A DNA stretch of 64,000 nucleotides, taken from positions 1 through 64,000 of the forward strand of contig CANMML010000003.1 of the NCBI GenBank assembly GCA_947499005.1, read 5' to 3'. The notes under the pieces were generated by a model. It made no database searches. It was given only the letters and a program-made list of their open reading frames with translations, and was not told the origin of the DNA. How positions within the stretch are numbered: position 1 is the stretch's first letter; each line of letters opens with the position of its first letter. This DNA is from an uncultured Aquimarina sp. GTDB lineage: Bacteria > Bacteroidota > Bacteroidia > Flavobacteriales > Flavobacteriaceae. The position numbers were made by a program, and so were the translations under genes. Shown here piece by piece: positions 38,401 through 47,400 of this stretch.

Positions 38401-41400
38401 AGCAGTAGGATCTTCATTATTATTATCGATAACCGCTATCGTATATAGAATATCAGGTTGAAGATTAGAAACATTTATAGTTCCTGAGGTTTGGTTTGTT
38501 CCTGAAGAAGGGTTTGGGATTGCTACACTACCGTCATTAGGCGTAATGGTAAAATCATAATTTAAACTAAAAGCAGGTTCGGTATCTACTATAGTAATTG
38601 TAGCAGTACCATCTGGGTCAGTTCCTTCAAAACAATCTAAATCATTTGCTATAGCACTAATAGAAAGAGGCTGCTTTTCGAATGGCGTACAAGCATTGAT
38701 GGTTTGAGTATCTGTAAATACCCCACAATTTTCCGTAACTGTGTCGTATACTCTTATGGTATAGGTTAAATTAACAGCTTCATCAAATGGTACTGGACGT
38801 GTAATTGGCGAATCTCCCGCTGCTATGGTAATTGGTCCTATAACATCTCCATTAGCATCGATAATTTCATACACATAATTAAATAAAGATAAATCAACAG
38901 TGCCTTCAATAGTTATCGTTATACTTGACCCTGTACGATCAGCTGCTAAAGGTTCAAAACACCTGCTTTGTGTGGCACTTGTACTAATACCTGTAAAACT
39001 TGGTACTGCGGGTGCCCCTATTTGAGCTGGAGAACCAGCGACAAAACATCCACTACTAGTTTCTATAAAAGGCACATAATATGCTGGACTAGCTGATAAT
39101 TCTCTAAAGAATGGATCACTACTATCGCGATCGGCAATAGGGTTTGTAGAAGCTTCGTTTGGTACTAATCTACTATCTACAAAAGCACTGTAATCTCTGG
39201 CATTTGCTTGATTAAAAGCATTAGTTGCCGCAGCTAAATTTGTTGCATCATCGGCATCATCAAAACGATATAATCTGTATACTGGTGCAGGCGGTATTTC
39301 ACTTCCGTTGTTATCAATTACAATCCTTAAACTTCCATCAGCTTCTGTAGGACAGCTAACTTCATTTTGGGTAGTCGAAATCTGAGCAGGAACAATAGGA
39401 TCCTGAGGATCTACATTTAATAACACATCACAAGTTAAAGATGAAGAAATTGTATTGTTTCGTTCATCAAATATTTGAACAGTATACGCTTCTCCAGCCC
39501 TTAATGGAAAACTAGTTGCACCCGAAATAACATTATTAAATACTAAAGTAGGAGTACTATTATTTGAAGGTACCAAAAGAGTTTCAGTTGCTGTTCTACT
39601 CGTACTCGTTTCTGTAATTACTGCCGTAATTTCACGATTCGTTTCTCCTGCAAAACCACCTGTAATATTTACCGTAATCTCTTCGAATTCATTGAAACAA
39701 TCTACTCCTGAAGGTATCGCTTCAGCTTGTAGCCTTGGGAAGATCACAAAACTATCGGGGTCAGTACATGAAGGATTTTCATTACTCGAAACCTCTACGG
39801 TAAAACTACCTGGTGCATTTACTGTTAAAACTCCTGTCGCTTGAGTAGTACCGGTAACAAAGGTTAAATCTTGATCCGCAAGACCACTAGTACTACTATA
39901 AGTCGTTGGTGTGATTGCTCCAGAGGTACCCGTATCACGCAAGGTATATACTTGAGTTTCGTCAAAATTATCGATTCTAAAATCAACCGTAAATGGACCG
40001 TCATCGGTTTTACAATCTACCGTACTCGTAAATGTTAATTCTGGTAATCGCTCTAATTCTAGTGGTATATTTAATTGTTGTAAAGTACAACCTTGTGCAT
40101 CTACTATATAAGCGTCGATAAATCCAAAAATATCAGGATTAGCCGCTATTTCTAAGGCATCAGCAGGTCGAATACGATCATCGATTGGCGAAGTAGATGC
40201 TGGTAACGTTACCTGTACACTAGTCGAAGTAGCTGTTGGGGTCGTAATAGGATAAGTACTTGCGGCGTTTGGTGCTCCTAGCCCTTGACGTTGTATTAAG
40301 AATCGATAAGGAAGTGTACCTCCTTGTGCCCTTAAATCAATGGTAAAATCTTCGTTAGGTGCACAACTTGCAGTTGTTGGGGTTGCTGTAAAATTCTCCA
40401 ATTCAGGATCTCGACCGATATTGAACGGAGCTGATGGTTCACTACAAACAGTACCTTCAAATGTTATCCTTACAAAGGCACCCGTAACTTCTGGCAAACC
40501 ATCAATGATAATTTTATCATCAGGATCAGCTGCTGGGTCTAAATCGCCATAGGTACCTCTTCCGTCAGCATCTATTAAGACAGTATTACCTATTATTGTT
40601 TCTATTGAAAATTCTTCAATAATTACTTCAACTCTAAATTGATTACCCACTTGATCTATCGTATTGCTGATAGAAAAAGTAACGTCAATTGATCCCGTAT
40701 TTACATCATCACAGCCTCCCGTATTAGTTGCGTTTGCTGTATTTACTGCTAAAATTTCAGGCGCATCTTGTCCTCTTTCTGTTTCAAAAGGAGTTGAACA
40801 AGCGTCATCACCTTCTCTTGCTCTTATCAAATAGATTTCCCCAGGTCTTTGGCGTCGAATTCTAAAGTATCTTGATCTTAATTCAGGTATTGAGCTAATA
40901 CCTGAAGAACCTGGTAAATTATCTAAAATATCTTGAAAGAAATCGTTCTCACTCTGACCATCTGGGTCTAGTCTTTCATCAATTACCCTCTGTGGAATAC
41001 TCGTAAAATCAGTATTTCCTAATCGCTGGAATACGTCAAAAGGAGTTGGAGGCTCGTCTCTTTGAATTAAGCTAGGGTCAACAAAATCAGTGTCTACCAA
41101 TGCTAATCTAAAATCTGCAGGTTCAGTACCTCCTTCTATATAAAAATATATATCTACACCGTCTACACATGTTGCTGGTGTAGATAATATTGCATCACCT
41201 ATGGATATTTCGGGTATTCCTGAAATTACAAACGGTACAAATGTTTGGTCACAATCATTAACATCAAAAACAGTAATTCTATACCTTCCAATACTTAAAT
41301 TACTAAACAATGCTTCAATATTACCACCAACGACATTATTTACTGATGATGGTGTAATAGTCGTTGATTGGTATACAGATGGTGCTATACTAACTTCTTC

Positions 41401-44400
41401 TTCTACTAAAAACCTGTACGGCGCTGTAAAACTTTGTGGATTGAATGTAAGGGTATAAGAACCGTCAGACGTTGTTGTACCATCTGATAAACACTGAATA
41501 GAGGTTGGAACACCAGCTTCAAAACTAGCTCTCGTAAACACCGGAACATTTAAAGGCCCTCCTGAAACCGAACAACCTGTTGCAGTATTTCTAACGGTGT
41601 AATTTACCGTACCTGAAACAGGGAATGAATTGTTTGGATTATCGGCAGTAATTGTTCCATCAACATCATAAGTATATACATAATCTGCTGGATCTCCTAT
41701 AGAAGGAGTTAACACTAAACGATCCGAAGAACTACAATTAATTGTTTCAAGGGATTCTGAAACGGTAAACAATTCTGGGAAAACAGGGTTTAAAGTAATC
41801 ACATTAGAGGCACAATTAGGGGCACTACTATCTACAATTCTTATTTCTATTGTTTCTCTATCAAAACTATTATCAAATTCGAAGCGTGGATTGCTATTGC
41901 TTAATGTATCACCAGTATCTGGAGATGTTCCAGAAACTATTGTAGTTGTTGCGTCTCTAGGAGATACTTGATAAGAATAAATACCTGTTCCACCTGTAGC
42001 TCTGATTTCTACATAAGCTACTACTCCTGTCAAATCACCACTAGAATTACATTTAAGTATTTCTTCGGAATCAGTTACCACAGCTTCTATAGGTTCATTT
42101 ACAGTAAAAGTCACAATTGCAGGACATGATTCATGATTGCTATCGAAAACATTTACATCATAATCTCCCGCTGGCGTGGTACGTGGAAGGGTTATAGTGA
42201 ATGTTCCACTATTTCCTGTAAAATCAGTAACCGTTGTAGCACTTGTAAAAGAGGCTAGACTAGGTATGGTATATGAAAAATCTGCTGCTCCTGATACGTT
42301 TATACCTAACGTTATAGGGGCATCTGCTGTTATCCTAGGAATACATAAATTAGATGTAGCTTCAGTAGCTACTAAGTCGGGTATTGGATTAAATATCTGA
42401 TTCGTGGGGATATTTCCACAGCTATTACCATCGCGTACTAATAGTACAAAATTAGTATCGTCGCCTACTGAAGGCGGCACAATATTATTAAAAGTTGCAC
42501 TTGTTTGATATCCATAATCAGGATCTATTTCAGGAGTTCCTGGGTTTAAATCGGGCGTGTTAGGGTCGTCAATCGCATATTCATATTCTGGATCGCCTCC
42601 TCTACCAGGTGTTCCTCCAGCTCCTTCTAAGGTAACGGAATAGGTATTTGTTACACAATTGTACCTAGGACCATCAATTACAGATACTGTAGGTGGCGTT
42701 GGCCCTGCAGCAATGGCAAAAGCTTCTGATACACTAATACAATTAGATCTTCTGTCTGTCAAAATAATTCTATAGCGTAACGGATCTGCAATAAAGCTCA
42801 AGCCTTCAATAGTAAACGTATCTGGTCTGACTTCATTCGTTACCGTTCTAAAATTAGGATCAACTACTGTTGGTGGAGTTGTAGAAACATCTACAATTTC
42901 TATAACATAATCATACTGTGGTGATGTTGAAATTCTAGAGATTACTACGTTCACCGAAGCATCATCCGAATCAAAACAACTCAAGCGATTTCTATTCTGT
43001 ATATTTTGAATTCTAAGTCTTTCAATGGAAGGTACCACTATAGCAATATCCTCAATACAATTACTATCTACTGTTCTTGATTCAATAGTATATCTCCCTG
43101 GAGCAAGGTCAAACACTCCTGTAGTATTATTAAAAATAGCACTTGATGGTGTACTACCTCCTCCTTGATTTCTTGAAACTCTGTATTCTACATCAGGAAA
43201 TGGGGCAGCACTTGGGGTTGTAAATGTGGCTGAAATAGTAACCTCGACCGTAGGTTCTTCATCACCAGAAGCATTACAAGTAGGATTAGCAATTGCTTCA
43301 CTAAGCGTATAAACAGGTACAGGTTCAATTACAATTGTATTCGACAAAGGTGCAGGGCAATTGGTAACTCCACTATCATCTAGTACATTTACTCGATAAC
43401 TTCCTGCGGGTAAATCTTCGAATAATAATTGGGGATCGGATGTATTTCTTGGTGCTGTAGCAAATGGTGTTGTTCCTCCATCTCTAAATAATTGAAATGT
43501 ATAAGGGGGTGTACCTCCATAATCGGTACTCGAGCTATTGGCATCTACTACCTCGATAATACCTCCTGTTTCTCCTGTCGAAGTACATTCATTTTGCATT
43601 TCTAGCCTAATGACAGGTGCTGTTAATGCAGCTGGCTCTTCAATAGTGACCGAAACAGTGTCTGTTTCACATTGGCTAGTAGTACCATCAGCAAACGTAA
43701 TCGTCTCTAAAAGCTGTACGTCATAAGTACCTGCCTCTAAATTTGTAAAGGTTGAACTAGTCTGTAATAAAACTTCTTCCACTACAATACCATTTACCAC
43801 CCAATTAAGATCATTTGGAGCGGCGGTATCTGGATCATCGAACCTTAACGTTAAAATACCGTCATTTACTGAAGTGTAAAAGGTTTCTGGGTCTATTTGC
43901 CCTGCACCTCTATCAATATCACTTACCACACGCACGCCTTCGGCGTCAATGGTCATGTTGTCATGAGGGTTATCAAAATCACCTAGGGTTACTGTAACTC
44001 GATACGCCCCATTAGGTACGCTAATTTCGAAAGTTTCAGGATCTGGACTAAATATTAAATCTCTTTCTAATTCATTTACAATACCAGCACCGCTTGTGCG
44101 ATCTCTAGAATCGATACCCGTTGTTCCAGCAGCCCAACCAAAGTCATTACTTCCAGATTTTATTGTAGTCGTAGTTACTCTTTCAAAACCCGTTTGGATA
44201 TTAGAACTATTCGTACCAAAATCTAACTGATGTAAAGGGCTAGATGGAAGCTCGACGATATAAGATACATTGGTATCAGAAGGAACCGTTTCATTCGTAT
44301 TTATTGTAAATCTTCCTGTAGATTGCCCATTACATAATACATCCGTATGAGGAACAGGTTCTTCAATCGTTAGTGGACTGTATAGTGATAATGGGTTAGG

Positions 44401-47400
44401 AACCGTAAAAGATTCACTACAGTTATTTCCGTTGTTTAAAAATATAGTGAACGTAGGTGTACCATCAACATTGATAAACCTAATATCATTATTTACAATT
44501 GGTGAGGCGGTGTCTTCATCGATTGGAGGGTTAGGCGCATTGGCGAAATCATCTATATTAACTTCAAAAGCTCCATTATAAATCGTATTAGGAATACTTA
44601 ATGCAGGAATACTATAAGAAGTTACAGGTCCAGAAAATTCGAATCTGACTATGCTTGGTTCACATGTTAATCTTCTAACTACTGTTGGGTTTAACGTGCC
44701 AAATTCTTCAACATCATCTATTGTAAACTCTGCAGTTTCGACAACACAATTATCGTTAGGATCTACACTTTGATTTGGATTTACTGTTACTCCTTGTCCA
44801 TTAAAAAATACACGAATTTTGTACGTTGTACCTGGTAATAGATCATCAAATGCATGTGTATTATTTGAGCTATTTACTAATTGTACTTGACTATCAGGAG
44901 TAGCATCAACATTTATTAATTGATAGGTGTATTCTTCAAAACTTGATGGTGCTGTAATAGTAGCGGTACCTCTATTTTCCTGTACATCGTCAGATGGATT
45001 TTGGTCGAAAAAACAATTGGGTTGTCGTAGGCTTAGCGCATCATTGGTTAATTCAGCAATATTATATGTAACTACATCATCTCTAGAAATGTCACAACTA
45101 GTCCCAATAGTGGTCCCTGCAGAACCTGACACACTTGAATTTACTCGAGGTGTTGCTATTACCCTATAGGTGAAACTAGTCGTCGTTGTCAAGTTTGGTC
45201 TTTCAACTTCATAAGTACCGTAATCATCATCTGTAGGGTCTGTCTGAGGATTTAGGTTACCCGGACTACTCGGTAAAGAAACAAAATTAGTACCGTCGAA
45301 AACGAAATACTCTAAATCATAAATAACATTTGAAGCCGCACCTGGAAATCCTGAAGCCGCAATCACCACATCTTGATCACATCGTGGGTCTGCAGCATTA
45401 ATATCAAAAAGGCTATCATCAAATGGTATTACCCTGAAATAAGAAACAAAATTACATCCACCATTAGACAACGTAATACTCAGTTGGTAATCGCCTATCT
45501 CAGTTACTCTAAATGAACTGGTGCCTAAATCATTAGGGTTTGAAGTGTCTAAAGTTGTATTATCTCCAACAACGTCTCTATCCTCTAAAATATACCCACA
45601 ATTGGTGCCCGATACTGGACAAAGTTCACTATCGTTCATATCGCGAACACAAGTACTAGCGTCCACTTTACTCCAAATAAGCTCAGTCCCTGGTGGAAAA
45701 TTGGTTGGTATATCGAAACTATCTCCACAAAGTTCAAACAATACGACTTGTAAACCTGGATTACTAGGGCATTCACTTTGAAGAATTCCACCTAAATCTA
45801 AATCTCTCAAAGGTTGATTTTGAGCTGCTGATACATCAAATAAATCTACAGTAAAAGATTCATACTCATTGGCACATTCCATACCTGTTAAAGCACCCTC
45901 TAAGACATAGAAACCTGATTGATTTACGGTAAAGCTAGGGTTTGTTGTTGCTGTTTGCGCATTGAACGTTGCCGCTGTTTCATCAATTACGGAATCAGCA
46001 CTTGGCAAATCGCCAGGAAGACTAAAGCCACTAGGTTCATTATTGAAGAAGTATAGGTTATATTCATCAAAATCTCTACCCGCAGTTAACGCTACCGTTC
46101 CATTATTTTCACAAATGGTACGTTCTGCTGAATTACATTCTAAGCTTGGCGGTGTTAATTGAATTGTGGGACCTGGATCAAAATTAGGATTACATTCTTG
46201 AATGATTCCAAAAAAGCTTCCTTCAGGGAAACTTAATTCAAAGTCTATATTTTCTTCACCTTCATAATCGATTAAAGCAATATTTTGTACAATATTTGCA
46301 CAGGCATTGAGCGATGGTGCACACTCTTCTAAAACGGTTACTTGAAATCTTACTTTGATTTCTTGTATGTTAGAACAACCTGTCGCACAAGGGGAATACC
46401 CCAATGAAAAATTATTATTTGGATTTGCATCATCTGGTCTATTGTCATTGGCTTCTCCAGCAAAGGCATTAAACTCAAAACGTATTAATTCTGATTCGTA
46501 AGGAAATGGATTATCTGTAAAACCTAAAGGTGGCGTTGCTAAGCCTGTTCGAACTACCCTTGGTTCATTTCCGTCAGGTGCATCTGTACTTCCTATGGTA
46601 GAAAAAGAACGGCGATCTCCAGTTGTGCCTTCGAACTCAAAAAAATGTCCTCCTGAAAATGCAGTTAACTCCGTATTTGCAGGAATGTAATCTTCTAATA
46701 CTAAATTAATCGCATTGTCGTTTCCAATATTCGTCAGTGTCATTTCGTAAGTCAAAGTAGATCCGTAATTAATATTACCACTTTGATCTACTAAATCACC
46801 CATTTCATCAAAAGCTTGTTTCAACACAACTACTCTTGGCGCTATAACTTCTATGGCAAAGGCATTTACATAACTAATGATATTGTCTCTATCTGTAGTT
46901 AAAGTAAGGTCTACCCTAGTTTGGTTATTATCAATTAGTAGATTACCTGTATTATTAAGTATAAAATTATCTCCTTCAAACGTATAATTTTTTCCGTTAT
47001 TAGGAAATCTATCGGGTTGTGGCTCAAATTGTCTTATAGTAGTAGAAGTTGACAATAAATCTTCTCTTGTAACCGTTGCTATAGATCCATTGAAAAAATT
47101 ACCTCTAGGCTCATCAGAGCCATCATGAAATACATTTGGTTGTAAAGTTGCTCCAAAATTAGGATCGACTGTTACATTTTCTGGATCAGATGTTGATGCT
47201 GACAGGATTTGAAGAAAATCACCCTCTCTATCAGGGTCACCTTCAATTGCACCTACAAAAATATCTGCATTTACAGGGCCGAAAGGTATTGTTTGAATAT
47301 TATCGACTGTAAAGTTTACATCATCCCCACCCTCTATAATGTTTACTAAACCATCAGATATCGTAATAATACGCTCAGGTTCATTTTGATCCTCATAAAT

